Under the pieces are notes generated by a model, which was given only the letters and a program-made list of their open reading frames with translations, searched no databases and had not been told where the DNA came from. Positions 9,395 through 17,842 of a DNA stretch of 64,000 nucleotides are shown one piece after another. The position numbers and the translations under genes were made by a program. Where the stretch lies: positions 3,100,001 to 3,164,000 of the forward strand of contig NZ_CP039291.1 in NCBI RefSeq assembly GCF_004798685.1. The letters run 5' to 3'. The first letter of the stretch is position 1; each line of letters opens with the position of its first letter. The DNA is from Cellulomonas shaoxiangyii. GTDB lineage: Bacteria; Actinomycetota; Actinomycetes; Actinomycetales; Cellulomonadaceae.

Positions 9395-10705
9395 TCAGCG
9401 TCCGGTGGGCGGACGCAGCGTCGTGCGGGTCCCGAGGGCACCCAGCGCGCGGCCGTATGCCTCCACGACAGCCTCCATGCTGTCGCCGGCGGTCCGTAGC
9501 CGGTCGGCCACGCTACGCCACGCGGTGGCGGCGGGACGGCCGGGCGGCATCGACTCGAGCCGGGCCGCCGCCTCCCGGTACGCCTTGAGCGCAGGGACGC
9601 GCTCGCCCGACGCCAGCAGGGCGTCGCCGAGCACCTCGTGAGCGGCAGCGCCGTCGCGTCGGTCGCCGGGGCCGATGAGCTCGACGGCCTTGACGGCGTA
9701 CGTCAGAGCGGCCCGCGGCTGCCCCAGCATGAGCAGGGCGCGCGAGCGGAAGGTGGCGGCGCGGGCGAGGTCGACGCCCGACTCGCTGATCTCAAGGGCG
9801 AGACGCGCGGCGTCGAGCTCGACCAGTGCCTCCTTGGGGCGCGGCGGCGTCACCTGGAGCAGCAGCTGCGCGAGGTCGAGGCGCAGCAGGGGGACGTCGT
9901 TGTCGGCCTCGTCGGCACCGGCGATCGCCAGCGCGGCCCGCAGGTGGCCGAGCGCCTCCTCGCCGTGCCCGTGGGCGTCCTCGACGAAGGCCAGGTTCCA
10001 GTGCACGGCCGAGACGGCGCGCGCCGACCCGTCCTGCAGTGCGCGTGCGAGCAGGTCCTTGCCCCGCACCAGTGCGTACATGGTGTCGCCGCGCGCGACG
10101 TAGGCCCAGACGACGGTCGACTCGAGGCGGAAGAGCGCATCGCTGCCGCTCGCCGCGTCCGCCAGGGTGACCAGGTGGTGCTCGCCCGCCTGCACGGCCG
10201 GCGTCAGCTCCCCCGCCTGCGTCAGTGCCATCACCAACCGGGCGGCCGCCTGCGCGGCGCGCACAGCGCGGTGCCCGTCGGTGAACCGCTGCGTCGCCTC
10301 CGCGAGCAGTCGGTACGCCTCCTCGAGCTCGCCGACGCGGTCGAGGGCGTCGGCGTGCGCGAGCAGGACGCGCCCCGCCTGGTCGACGTCGAGCGCGTCG
10401 AGGTCGACGGCCGCGAGCTCCGCTGCGGCCGCACCGGGGCGCCCGGAACGTACGAGCTGGCGGGCGCGGACGACGGCGGCCTCGGACGCCTGGTACGCCG
10501 GTGACCGCTCGCCCTGTTCCAGGTACGTGACGGTGATACCGAGCGCGGTCGCGAGGCGCTCCAGCGCCGCCGGACCGGGTCCCCGGATGCCACGCTCGAG
10601 GTGCGAGACGTAGCTGGGGTGCATCAACGCGGCGCGGGCGAGGTCGGCCTGGCTCAGGCCGGAACGCTCGCGAGCGTCACGGAGCCTCTCACTGACTGGG
10701 TGCAC
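9395..10705 (-). CDS. XRE-family HTH regulator with TPR-like C-terminus
   Basis: About 436 residues from GTG 10705. The N-terminal HTH reads SGLSQADLARAALMHPSYVS and HLERGIRGPG, a lambda-repressor-type DNA-binding domain. The rest is a run of helical pairs rich in A and L at TPR spacing (for example AVHWNLAFVEDAHGHGEEAL and KEALVELDAARLALEISESG). This two-part layout is that of the RRNPP peptide-sensing regulators. A -10-like TATCGT ends 7 nt before the GTG, so the mRNA may be leaderless. In-frame GTGs at 10714 and 10735 are alternatives. The nearest downstream gene encodes a tiny secreted peptide. Confidence 0.85.
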   Translation of the reverse strand: MHPVSERLRDARERSGLSQADLARAALMHPSYVSHLERGIRGPGPAALERLATALGITVTYLEQGERSPAYQASEAAVVRARQLVRSGRPGAAAAELAAVDLDALDVDQAGRVLLAHADALDRVGELEEAYRLLAEATQRFTDGHRAVRAAQAAARLVMALTQAGELTPAVQAGEHHLVTLADAASGSDALFRLESTVVWAYVARGDTMYALVRGKDLLARALQDGSARAVSAVHWNLAFVEDAHGHGEEALGHLRAALAIAGADEADNDVPLLRLDLAQLLLQVTPPRPKEALVELDAARLALEISESGVDLARAATFRSRALLMLGQPRAALTYAVKAVELIGPGDRRDGAAAHEVLGDALLASGERVPALKAYREAAARLESMPPGRPAATAWRSVADRLRTAGDSMEAVVEAYGRALGALGTRTTLRPPTGR

Positions 10706-10712
10706 GTCTCTC

Positions 10713-10741
10713 ACGATAAGCACGGGTCGGCACACACGGAA
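10713..10741 (-). promoter_or_regulatory. Putative leaderless promoter of the HTH-TPR regulator
   Basis: On the minus strand TATCGT (10718-10713) lies 7 nt before the GTG start. TTCCGT (10741-10736) lies 17 bp further upstream. The spacing fits a transcript that begins at its start codon, which is common in actinobacteria. Confidence 0.4.
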
Positions 10742-10811
10742 GGGGGACAGCCACTACTGGTGGTCACGAGTGTGCAGACAGACCGGGCATTCACGTCAGG
10801 AGCGCACATCT

Positions 10812-10833
10812 GCGGGGGTGACAGCACCCCCGC
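10812..10833. other. GC hairpin in the divergent intergenic region
   Basis: Perfect 8-bp arms (GCGGGGGT / ACCCCCGC) around a 6-nt centre. Its position between divergent genes suggests an operator or mRNA leader structure. Confidence 0.35.
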
Positions 10834-10871
10834 GCCCGTCCGTGACTGGACACATGACCTGGAACACAGGG

Positions 10872-10892
10872 CGTGGGACACGTCGTCCCACG
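10872..10892. promoter_or_regulatory. 21-bp dyad, probable operator
   Basis: Perfect inverted repeat of CGTGGGAC and GTCCCACG with a 5-bp spacer. It lies between the divergent regulator (start 10705) and the gene at 10962. Arm length and spacing suit a dimeric HTH repressor, possibly the neighbouring XRE protein. Confidence 0.45.
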
Positions 10893-10961
10893 TGCCGGTC
10901 ACAGCGACCATGCAGGCGTTATGCCGGTGCCGCGCCGGGTGCGGTTCCCTACGCTCGCGGC

Positions 10962-11330
10962 ATGCTTCCCGTGGACTGGATCGAGCACCGCCGGGCGGGC
11001 GACCGCGAGCTCGTCGGATGGGTGCGCCCGGACGGCGCCGGCTTCGTCGCGATCGACCGGCTCGGGCACCCCGTGACCGACGTCGTCGACTGGGACGTCG
11101 CGGAGGAGGCGCTCGACGCGCGCGGCCTGCACTGGCTCGCGGACCTGTGGCAGCTCCAGGTCGAGGACGGCCGGTGGATGCGCGTGCGCCTGGTCGAGGT
11201 CAGCCCCGAGCGCGTCGTCGTGAAGATGGACGACTTCGGCGCGGTGGACGCGGAGATGCGCACGTGGACGCTGCCCTTCCCTGCGCCGGCGACCCTGCGT
11301 CCGTACGCGGGCGACCCGGGGGTGCTCTGA
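10962..11330 (+). CDS. Hypothetical protein
   Basis: A 122-residue acidic soluble protein that I do not recognise. It is rich in W, D and V (MLPVDWIEHRRAGDRELVGW at the start, EMRTWTLPFPAPATLRPY near the end) and looks like a small alpha/beta fold. There is no signal peptide or membrane segment. The ATG at 10962 begins the region with strong codon bias. A terminator hairpin follows immediately. Confidence 0.7.
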   Translation: MLPVDWIEHRRAGDRELVGWVRPDGAGFVAIDRLGHPVTDVVDWDVAEEALDARGLHWLADLWQLQVEDGRWMRVRLVEVSPERVVVKMDDFGAVDAEMRTWTLPFPAPATLRPYAGDPGVL

Positions 11331-11334
11331 CGCG

Positions 11335-11366
11335 CCCCCGCCGCGGCACGTCACGCGGCGCGGGGG
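11335..11366. terminator. Bidirectional terminator
   Basis: CCCCCGCCGCG pairs with CGCGGCGCGGGGG, leaving a two-base bulge and an 8-nt loop. It lies between the convergent genes ending at 11330 and 11371. Confidence 0.55.
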
Positions 11367-11370
11367 CCGG

Positions 11371-11745
11371 TCAGTCGGCGCCCGGGCCCGCGTACTCCAG
11401 GCCCGGCCAGTGCGCCCACTCCTCGAAGTGCTCGGCGCGCCCGTCGGCCGCGAACCGCATGACCCACAGGTCCCGGAACTCGTGCGGGTCGTCGCCGAGG
11501 TACTGCACCTCGACACGGACGACCGCCATCGGCGGCGCGACCGCGACGGGCTCCGCGGACATCGTGAACGGCGTCGGGTCGAGCCAGAACTCCGCGATGG
11601 CCGCGCGTCCCCGCAAGCCCTCGTCGTACGCGCCGCGCAGGTACAGCGCGTCCTCGGTGAACAGCCGCTCCACGGCGGCGACGTCCTGGTCCCGCCACGC
11701 GCGCTCGTACTCCCGCACCCATCCCATGACGTCCGCGGTCTCCAT
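11371..11745 (-). CDS. SnoaL-like / NTF2-family protein
   Basis: A 124-residue cone-shaped alpha+beta barrel protein. The opening MGWVREYERAWRDQDVAAVE with RLFTEDALYLRGAYDEGLRG, then IAEFWLD and EFRDLWVMRFAADGRAEHFE, is the SnoaL-like polyketide-cyclase/ketosteroid-isomerase pattern. Most such orphan proteins have no assigned substrate. GAGGGGG lies upstream of the ATG. Confidence 0.82.
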   Translation of the reverse strand: METADVMGWVREYERAWRDQDVAAVERLFTEDALYLRGAYDEGLRGRAAIAEFWLDPTPFTMSAEPVAVAPPMAVVRVEVQYLGDDPHEFRDLWVMRFAADGRAEHFEEWAHWPGLEYAGPGAD

Positions 11746-11905
11746 GTGTGCCCCCTCGCTCCGAGGCGTCGAGCCTCGCACGCGCCGCCCCGTCCGCGCC
11801 CGCGTGTCGCCACCCCGACGTGCGTTCGGACGCCCGGGTAGCGATGCTCGGGGTGAGGGGCGGCACGTCCGCCCACCGCGCACCACCGCACGCGGAGGAG
11901 CACCC

Positions 11906-12073
11906 ATGAGCGAGAACCCCGGACCCCCGTCGCAGGGCGGCGGCACCCACGGCGACGGCCAGGTCGACGGGTCCGCCGACACAGGCCCCGGCCCCGCCCG
12001 GACGGACGTGAACCAGGAGCCGGCCGACGAGTCGCCCGACCAGCCGGACGACGACGAGCCCGTCGAGGGCTGA
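11906..12073 (+). CDS. Small acidic disordered protein
   Basis: 55 residues, MSENPGPPSQGGG at the start and DQPDDDEPVEG at the end, with almost no hydrophobic residues. GGAGGAG precedes the ATG by 6 nt, which is the main reason to accept it as a gene. No function can be assigned. Confidence 0.55.
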   Translation: MSENPGPPSQGGGTHGDGQVDGSADTGPGPARTDVNQEPADESPDQPDDDEPVEG

Positions 12074-12140
12074 CGCTCCCCGGTCGCCCCCCCGCCCGCG
12101 CCCGGTCCGCCCGTCGGCGCACACCGAGCCCCCTCCCCCC

Positions 12141-12215
12141 GCCGAGTTCGTCAGTTCCGCGTCGAGTTCGACACCTACGAGTGACGAACTCGGTGCGCAA
12201 CCACCGAACTCGGCG
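12141..12215. repeat. Intergenic GCCGAGTTCG palindromic repeat, copy 1
   Basis: Two GAGTTCG units (12141-12150, 12160-12170) are followed by two inverted CGAACTCGG units (12185-12193, 12205-12213), so the stretch can fold into nested hairpins. A C-rich CCCTCCCCCC tract leads in. The same arrangement recurs at 17195-17268. Confidence 0.6.
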
Positions 12216-12239
12216 AAGCACCGGCGCGCGCCGCCTGAC

Positions 12240-12638
12240 CTACACGCGTACCGCCGTCACGCCCGGCAGGTCGCCGAAGCGAGCACGCAGGTCGTGCGAG
12301 GCGATCGCCCGCCCGTGCTCGACTGCGTGCGCGGCGATGACCAGGTCGTGCGCGCCGCGAGGCACCCCCGAACGTCGGACGTGGGCCAGGAGCCGGGCGT
12401 GCTCGGCGGCGGTGCGTTCGGTGTAGTCGAGGACGGTGATCGCCGACGTGATCGCGGCGAGCACGCGGGCGCGTTCGGCCGCGCGCTGCGCGGTGTCCGC
12501 GAGCTCGATGCCGGTGCGGAACTCAGCGACAGTGATCGCCGCGATGGCCAGGTCGTCGGCGTCGAGCTGCGACCGGTCGATCGTGCCTCGTTCGTAGGCG
12601 ATGAGGGTCGTCGTGTCGAGGATCAGTCGACGCGCCAC
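12240..12638 (-). CDS. vapC: PIN-domain toxin, VapC family
   Basis: A 132-residue putative ribonuclease of a type II toxin-antitoxin pair. The PIN acidic residues are visible: Asp in LILDTTTLIAYE, Glu in ITVAEFRTGIEL, Asp in GAHDLVIAAHAVEHG and Asp in IASHDLRARF. The usual DTNVLI is DTTTLI here. It overlaps the upstream antitoxin gene by 16 nt. Confidence 0.88.
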   Translation of the reverse strand: MARRLILDTTTLIAYERGTIDRSQLDADDLAIAAITVAEFRTGIELADTAQRAAERARVLAAITSAITVLDYTERTAAEHARLLAHVRRSGVPRGAHDLVIAAHAVEHGRAIASHDLRARFGDLPGVTAVRV

Positions 12639-12880
12639 GGATCGTCCTGCTCGGTCGTCAGCAGCGCCGTGGCGGCCGCGATGTCGCTCTCGAGGTCCTC
12701 GTCCAGCCGGGAGACGCCGGCGAGCGCCTCGCGGAGTGCGCGCCCGGTCGTCGCGGCCGCCGGCCGGATCTCCGCGACGACGTGCCCGGCTCGCGTGATG
12801 GCGATGGTCTCGCCGTGCTCGACCGCGTCGAGCAGGTCGGAGAACCCGCGCGAGGCGTGGGTGGCCGTCACGGTGCGCAT
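12623..12880 (-). CDS. vapB: Phd/YefM-type antitoxin
   Basis: An 85-residue antitoxin: ATHASRGFSDLLDAVEHGET and IAITRAGHVVAEIRPA form the Phd/YefM DNA-binding fold, and the acidic C-terminus (LDEDLESDIAAATALLTTEQ) should bind the toxin. It is first in the operon and likely autorepresses it. The ATG at 12880 is the only reasonable start. Confidence 0.85.
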   Translation of the reverse strand: MRTVTATHASRGFSDLLDAVEHGETIAITRAGHVVAEIRPAAATTGRALREALAGVSRLDEDLESDIAAATALLTTEQDDPWRVD

Positions 12881-13029
12881 GAGGATCAGCGTACGCGCGG
12901 ATCAGAGAGTCAGATAGGGCACGGCAGTGCCCGCCGCGGCGGACGTCCGGGCAGCGAGCGTGAGCGACGCCCTACGGTGGCGGGCAGCGGCCGGCAGCGT
13001 GCCCGCCGCCCGTGGGCGAGGGAGCCGGC

Positions 13030-13821
13030 ATGGACGGACGACGGCTCGGCTGGCGCACGGCGTACGAGCTCCTCGCGCTGCGCGTGCGGCGCCCCGAGTG
13101 GGCGTTCATGAACTACGGCTACGCGCCGGCGGCGGACGACGACGGCGACCTCGCCCTCTCCCCCGCGGACGAGCCCGACCGCCTCTGCATCAACCTCTAC
13201 GAGCGCACGATCGACGGAGTCGACCTGACCGGCCGGGACGTGCTCGAGGTGGGGTCGGGCCGCGGCGGCGGCAGCGCGTACGTGGCGCGCACGCACGGCC
13301 CGCGGTCCGTCGTCGGGCTCGACTTCTCCGCCGCGGCGGTCGACCTCTCCCGGCGGCACCGGACCGCCCCCGGCCTGACGTTCGTGCACGGTGACGCGCA
13401 GGCCATGCCGTTCCCGGACGCGTCGTTCGACGCCGTGCTCAACGTCGAGTCGTCGCACTGCTACCCGTCGCTGCCGGCGTTCCTCGGCGAGGTCCGCCGG
13501 GTCCTGCGCCCCGGCGGCGTGCTGCTCCTCGCCGACTTCCGGCCCACCGACGCGGTCCCCGGCCTCCTCGCCGACCTCCGCGCGTCCGGCCTCACGCTCG
13601 TGGACCACGCCGACGTCACGCCGCACGTGGTCGCCGCGCTGCGCCGCGACGACACCCGCAAGCGCGCGCTCATCGGCGCGTGGCTCCCCCGCGTCGTCCA
13701 CCCGCTGATGCGCCGGTTCGCCGCCGTCGAGGGGTCGCGCGGGTTCGCGGCGTTCGCGTCCGGCCGCACGACGTACCTCGTCGCACGCCTCACCGCCCCG
13801 ACGCCCGGTACGGCCCCCTGA
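13030..13821 (+). CDS. SAM-dependent methyltransferase
   Basis: A 263-residue class I methyltransferase. Motif I is DVLEVGSGRGGGSAYVA. The acidic residue of motif II is in VVGLDFSAAAVDLSRR. GDAQAMPFPDASFDAVLNVE and VRRVLRPGGVLLLADF are motifs III and IV. The N-terminal MNYGYAP resembles phthiotriol/polyketide methyltransferases, but substrate is unknown. GAGGGAG lies 5 nt before the ATG. It runs alone between the TA pair and the GH15 gene. Confidence 0.85.
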   Translation: MDGRRLGWRTAYELLALRVRRPEWAFMNYGYAPAADDDGDLALSPADEPDRLCINLYERTIDGVDLTGRDVLEVGSGRGGGSAYVARTHGPRSVVGLDFSAAAVDLSRRHRTAPGLTFVHGDAQAMPFPDASFDAVLNVESSHCYPSLPAFLGEVRRVLRPGGVLLLADFRPTDAVPGLLADLRASGLTLVDHADVTPHVVAALRRDDTRKRALIGAWLPRVVHPLMRRFAAVEGSRGFAAFASGRTTYLVARLTAPTPGTAP

Positions 13822-13861
13822 CCGGCGCCGCCGTCCTGCACGTGCGTCCAGATCCCGAACA

Positions 13862-15712
13862 ATGGACGACGTGAGCACCCACCTCGAGGACTACGCCCTC
13901 CTGTCCGACCTCAGCACGGGGCCGCTGGTCTCCCGGGACGGGAGCATCGACTGGCTGTGCCTGCCAAGGTTCGACTCGCCGGCCGTGTTCTCGGCCCTGC
14001 TCGGCGGGCCCGACGACGGGCGGTGGCGGCTGTCGGCCGTCGACGGCGAGGTCGTCGAGCGCCGGTACCTGCCGCAGACGTTCGTGCTCGAGACGACGTG
14101 GCAGACCCCGACCGGCCGGGTCCGCGTCACCGACTTCCTCCCGCCCGTGACGGACCGCGCGGACCTGGTGCGGCGCGTCGAGTGCCTGGAGGGCACGGTC
14201 GAGGTCGAGCACGACCTGCGCCTGCGGTTCGACTACGCGCGCGCGACGCCGTGGGTGCGGGTCGTGGAGCGCGAGGGGCGGCCGGCGCTGCTGTCGCTCG
14301 CGGGCCCCGACGGGGTGCTCGTCAACGGGCCGCTGCTGCACCGCACCGCGTCCGACGACGCGGACGACGACCCGACCGGCCGGCCGGGGTCGGCCCACCA
14401 GCACGAGGGCGCCCGCGCGCCGCGCCTGACGGGCCGCTTCGGCCTGGAGGCCGGGCAGGTGCTCGACTGGGACCTCACCTGGTTCCCGTCGCACGAGGCC
14501 CCGCCCGGGCCGGTGGACGCGGACCGGGCGCTCGCGCAGACGCTCGAGTTCTGGACCGACTGGTCCGCGCGCCTGACGGTGGACACCGGTCACGACCCCC
14601 TCGTCCTGCGGTCGCTGCTGGTGCTGCGGGCGCTGACGCACGCGCGCACCGGCGGCATCGTCGCCGCGCCCACGGCCTCCCTGCCGGAGGACCTCGGCGG
14701 CTCGCGCAACTGGGACTACCGGTTCGTGTGGCTGCGCGACGCGGCGCTGACCATCGAGGTCGCGATCGCGCACGGCCTGACCCGGGGCGCCCAGCTCTGG
14801 CGCGACTGGCTGCTGCGCGCGGTCGCCGGCGACGCCGACGACATCCGGATCATGTACGGCATCGCCGGCGAGCGGGAGCTCGACGAGAAGGAGCTCGACC
14901 ACCTCGACGGCTACGAGGGGTCCCGGCCCGTGCGCATCGGCAACGGCGCGGCCGACCAGTACCAGGCGGACGTGGTCGGCGAGGTGATGATCGCGCTCGG
15001 GGAGCTGCGGGACGCCGGCGTCGCCGAGGACCGGTACTCGTGGGGCCTGCAGAAGAACCTGCTGCGGTACTGCGAGGCGAACTACGACCGCCCCGACCAC
15101 GGCATCTGGGAGATGCGCGGCGACCTGCACATGTTCACGCACGGCCGCGTGATGATGTGGGCGGCGTTCGACCGGGGCATCCGCGCCGTCGAGGACCACG
15201 GGCTCGACGGCCCGGTCGAGCGGTGGCGCGAGCTGCGCGACCGGCTCCGGGCCGAGATCGACACCCGCGGCTTCGACGAGGCCACGAACAGCTACACGCA
15301 GACGTACGACGGCACCGAGGTCGACGCGTCCCTGCTCCAGCTGCCGCACACCGGCTACCTGCGCCACGACGACCCGCGCATGCTCGGCACGGTCGCCCGC
15401 ATCGAGGCCGACCTGCGCGACGAGCACGGCCTGCTGCACCGGTACCGCACCGACGCCGGGCTCGACGGCCTCGAGGGCGGCGAGCACCCGTTCCTGATCT
15501 GCAACTTCTGGCTCGTCGAGCAGTACGCGCACAGCGGGCGGGTGGACGACGCCGAGGCGCTCATGGACCAGCTCGTCGGCTACGCGAACGACCTCGGGCT
15601 GCTCAGCGAGGAGTACGACGCCGAGGCCGGGCGGCTCATCGGCAACTTCCCGCAGGCGTTCAGCCACCTGGGCCTGATCCGCGCGGCCGACGCGCTGGCC
15701 GCGGTGCGCTGA
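13862..15712 (+). CDS. GH15 family glycosidase (glucoamylase/trehalase type)
   Basis: A 616-residue cytosolic enzyme with no signal peptide. The N-terminal beta domain opens with IEDYA-like HLEDYALLSDLSTGPLVSRD and GSIDWLCLPRFDSPAVF. The (alpha/alpha)6 domain holds GGSRNWDYRFVWLRDA, with catalytic-region acids further on (GDLHMFTHGRVMMWAAFDRG and FLICNFWLVEQYA). This layout is that of actinobacterial GH15 enzymes, some of which are trehalases. A GTG at 13871 is an alternative start. Confidence 0.9.
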   Translation: MDDVSTHLEDYALLSDLSTGPLVSRDGSIDWLCLPRFDSPAVFSALLGGPDDGRWRLSAVDGEVVERRYLPQTFVLETTWQTPTGRVRVTDFLPPVTDRADLVRRVECLEGTVEVEHDLRLRFDYARATPWVRVVEREGRPALLSLAGPDGVLVNGPLLHRTASDDADDDPTGRPGSAHQHEGARAPRLTGRFGLEAGQVLDWDLTWFPSHEAPPGPVDADRALAQTLEFWTDWSARLTVDTGHDPLVLRSLLVLRALTHARTGGIVAAPTASLPEDLGGSRNWDYRFVWLRDAALTIEVAIAHGLTRGAQLWRDWLLRAVAGDADDIRIMYGIAGERELDEKELDHLDGYEGSRPVRIGNGAADQYQADVVGEVMIALGELRDAGVAEDRYSWGLQKNLLRYCEANYDRPDHGIWEMRGDLHMFTHGRVMMWAAFDRGIRAVEDHGLDGPVERWRELRDRLRAEIDTRGFDEATNSYTQTYDGTEVDASLLQLPHTGYLRHDDPRMLGTVARIEADLRDEHGLLHRYRTDAGLDGLEGGEHPFLICNFWLVEQYAHSGRVDDAEALMDQLVGYANDLGLLSEEYDAEAGRLIGNFPQAFSHLGLIRAADALAAVR

Positions 15713-15745
15713 GGCCGGGCGCGGCCGTCGTCGCGCCGCGGGGGG

Positions 15746-16624
15746 TCAGGCGACCGTGAGCATCGTCCCGGCCGGGACCTTGTGCCACAGCAGGTCCAGC
15801 ACGTCGTCGCCGACGCGGACGCACCCGTTGGAGATCGCGCCCGTGCGGGCGTACGGGGTGGTGTGGATGGCGGTGGCCGACGTGCCGGTCCGCGTGTCGT
15901 AGGCGTCCAGGGTCTCGCTCTGGCTCGACAGCAGGACCACGCGGGGCGTGGCGGTGCCGGGCTGGTCCCAGAAGGTGCCGACGACGAACTGCGGCGCGGT
16001 CGGCGTCGGCGACCCCGGGGCGCCGACCGCGATCACGGGGACCGTCTGCGTCGTCGTGCCGTCCTCGACGGTCAGCGTGCGTGCCGCGAGGTCGAGGTGC
16101 AGGCGCCAGCTCGTGCCCGAGGTCACGGTGTCCTCCGCGCGGATCCACGCGGTGCGGCCGTTGACCTGGGTCACGTCCTGGCTCGGCAGCGCGCCGCGGC
16201 TCGCGACGAGCACGCGCAGCCAGCCGCCCCGTTGGTCGACCACCGGCAGGACGGTCGGCACGTCGAGCGTCATGGCCGGCACCGTGCCGACCGCGCGCCC
16301 ACCCACGGCGTCGTAGCCGGCGGTGTCCCGGACGACGGTCGCCGTCTGCCACGTGCCGAACGCGGCGTCGTCGCTGCGGCGCTGCTCGAGGCCGTCGGCC
16401 CCGGGCAGGCCGGGGACGACGGTCACCGGGTCGATCGTCGGCAGCGCGGCCAGGTCGGCGGGCGCGGGCGTCGGCGGCTCCGGCGTCGCTGCCTTGGCCA
16501 CCGCGACGGGTGCGCGCACGACGACGACGGGCCGCTCCACCTGCTGCTGCGCACAGCCGGACGCCAGCACCACAACGCCCACCGCCGCGGCGGCCCACGC
16601 CCGCACCCGACCCCTCACCCGCAC
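15746..16624 (-). CDS. L,D-transpeptidase (YkuD), lipoprotein
   Basis: A ~292-residue exported peptidoglycan cross-linking enzyme. The N-terminus carries a lipobox (VLASGC). The C-terminal YkuD domain contains the catalytic motif: [20 protein letters not shown], with the conserved His and the nucleophilic Cys in SNGCVR. A linker region of about 150 residues separates the two. GTG 16624 or 16618 can be the start; neither has a clear ribosome-binding site. It is divergent from the gene at 16718. Confidence 0.9.
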   Translation of the reverse strand: MRVRGRVRAWAAAAVGVVVLASGCAQQQVERPVVVVRAPVAVAKAATPEPPTPAPADLAALPTIDPVTVVPGLPGADGLEQRRSDDAAFGTWQTATVVRDTAGYDAVGGRAVGTVPAMTLDVPTVLPVVDQRGGWLRVLVASRGALPSQDVTQVNGRTAWIRAEDTVTSGTSWRLHLDLAARTLTVEDGTTTQTVPVIAVGAPGSPTPTAPQFVVGTFWDQPGTATPRVVLLSSQSETLDAYDTRTGTSATAIHTTPYARTGAISNGCVRVGDDVLDLLWHKVPAGTMLTVA

Positions 16625-16717
16625 ATCGTGCGCGTCGGCGCCGCCGCCTGCCACGCGCGGCCACGGACGGACCAGCCGCCTGGCGGACCACCGGCACGGT
16701 CGGGTAGACCTCGGACG

Positions 16718-17173
16718 GTGACGGGTGCGCAGCACGGGCGGGACGCGGGGACGCTCGTCGTCGACGCCGCGAACGTGGTCGGCGCGCGGCCCGACGGCTG
16801 GTGGAAGGACCGTGCGGGGGCGGCGGCGCGCCTGCTCGACGGGCTGGCGGCGGCCGTCGACGACCCGGAGCTCGCCGGGCGGCGGGTCGTCGTGGTGCTG
16901 GAGGGACGGGCGTCCGACGCGCGCGGCTCGTGGGACGCGATCGAGGTCGTGCGCGCCGAGCGCGACGGGGACTCGGCGATCGTGGACGTCGTGGCGGCGG
17001 CGACCCGCGCCGTCGGCCCCGCCGACGCGGAGGGGCCCGCCGACGCGGACGGGGCGCGTGACGTCCTCGTCGTCACCTCCGACCGCGAGCTGCGCCGACG
17101 CGTCGAGGCCCTCGGCGCGCACGTGCGCGGCGCCGGCTGGCTGCGCGACCTCCTCGACACCCACCACCCCTGA
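16718..17173 (+). CDS. NYN/PIN-like putative RNase
   Basis: A 151-residue protein. TLVVDAANVVGARPDGWWKD resembles the first Asp-containing strand of NYN/PIN nucleases. SAIVDVVAAATRAVG supplies a second Asp, and DVLVVTSDRELRRRVEALGA a third (TSDREL is typical). No zinc finger or membrane segment is seen. It starts with GTG. Substrate unknown. Confidence 0.75.
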   Translation: MTGAQHGRDAGTLVVDAANVVGARPDGWWKDRAGAAARLLDGLAAAVDDPELAGRRVVVVLEGRASDARGSWDAIEVVRAERDGDSAIVDVVAAATRAVGPADAEGPADADGARDVLVVTSDRELRRRVEALGAHVRGAGWLRDLLDTHHP

Positions 17174-17194
17174 CCCGACCCCTCCCCCCTCGCC

Positions 17195-17268
17195 GCCGAG
17201 TTCGCCGGTTGCACCTCGAGGTCGCCGCGGAGAACCAGCGAGCTCGGCGCCGCACCAGCGAACTCGGC
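17195..17268. repeat. Intergenic GCCGAGTTCG palindromic repeat, copy 2
   Basis: GCCGAGTTCG at 17195-17204 is followed by a diverged middle and by GAGCTCGGC and CGAACTCGGC (17259-17268) in inverted orientation, again after a C-rich tract. It aligns with the element at 12141-12215. Confidence 0.55.
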
Positions 17269-17349
17269 GCGGTGCCTGGGCCCGGCGCGGCGGGCGTGGG
17301 CGGGCGGACGTGGGTGGGCGTGCGTGGGTGGGGCGCCGAGCGCGCCGGG

Positions 17350-17790
17350 TCAGTCGTCGATCGCCTCGACGCCCTGACGTGCGAGCTCCGCGAGGTGGGC
17401 GCGCATGGACGCGAGCACCTCGGGCGGGTGGGGCTCCCAGTCCTCGACCTCGCCGACCACCCGCACCGGCTCGCGCGTCCGGTACGAGCGGGTCGGGTTG
17501 CCGGGGAACCGGGTGTTCGTGAGGTTCGGGTCGTCCTCGACGGGACCCGTCGGCTCGACGCGGTAGATGCGGCCCGGTCCGTCGCCGGCTGCGAGCTCTG
17601 CACCCCAGGTCGCGGCGTCCAGCGTCGCGGTCACGTAGACGTGGTTCGCGGCCCGGCCGGTGCCGAAGTTCGAGCGCCGGCCGGGCTCCAGCACGTCGCC
17701 GACCCGCAGGTCCGCCTTGGTGCCGTGGAAGAAGGGACCGGGGTCGTCCACCCCGGCGGCCGCATCGGTCGCGTCGGTCGCGTCGGTCAT
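17350..17790 (-). CDS. arr: Rifamycin ADP-ribosyltransferase (Arr)
   Basis: A 146-residue enzyme that inactivates rifamycins by ADP-ribosylation using NAD. Family signatures: FFHGTKADLRVGDVLEPG, HVYVTATLDAATWGAELA, and GRIYRVEPTGPVEDDPNLTN with FPGNPTRSYRT. Length matches Arr (~140). The ATG at 17790 opens with a TDATDATDA low-complexity stretch. It is chromosomal, with no mobile-element markers next to it, so it is probably intrinsic. Confidence 0.92.
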   Translation of the reverse strand: MTDATDATDAAAGVDDPGPFFHGTKADLRVGDVLEPGRRSNFGTGRAANHVYVTATLDAATWGAELAAGDGPGRIYRVEPTGPVEDDPNLTNTRFPGNPTRSYRTREPVRVVGEVEDWEPHPPEVLASMRAHLAELARQGVEAIDD

Positions 17791-17842
17791 GGGCACCCCG
17801 TCGTCGGGCCGGGAGCGGACGCCGACGACCCTAGGGGCGCCG

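Noticed and set aside
12177..12193. att site or insertion boundary at the GAGTTCG repeats
   Set aside because: No integrase, transposase or target duplication accompanies either copy; a dispersed REP-like family explains them better.
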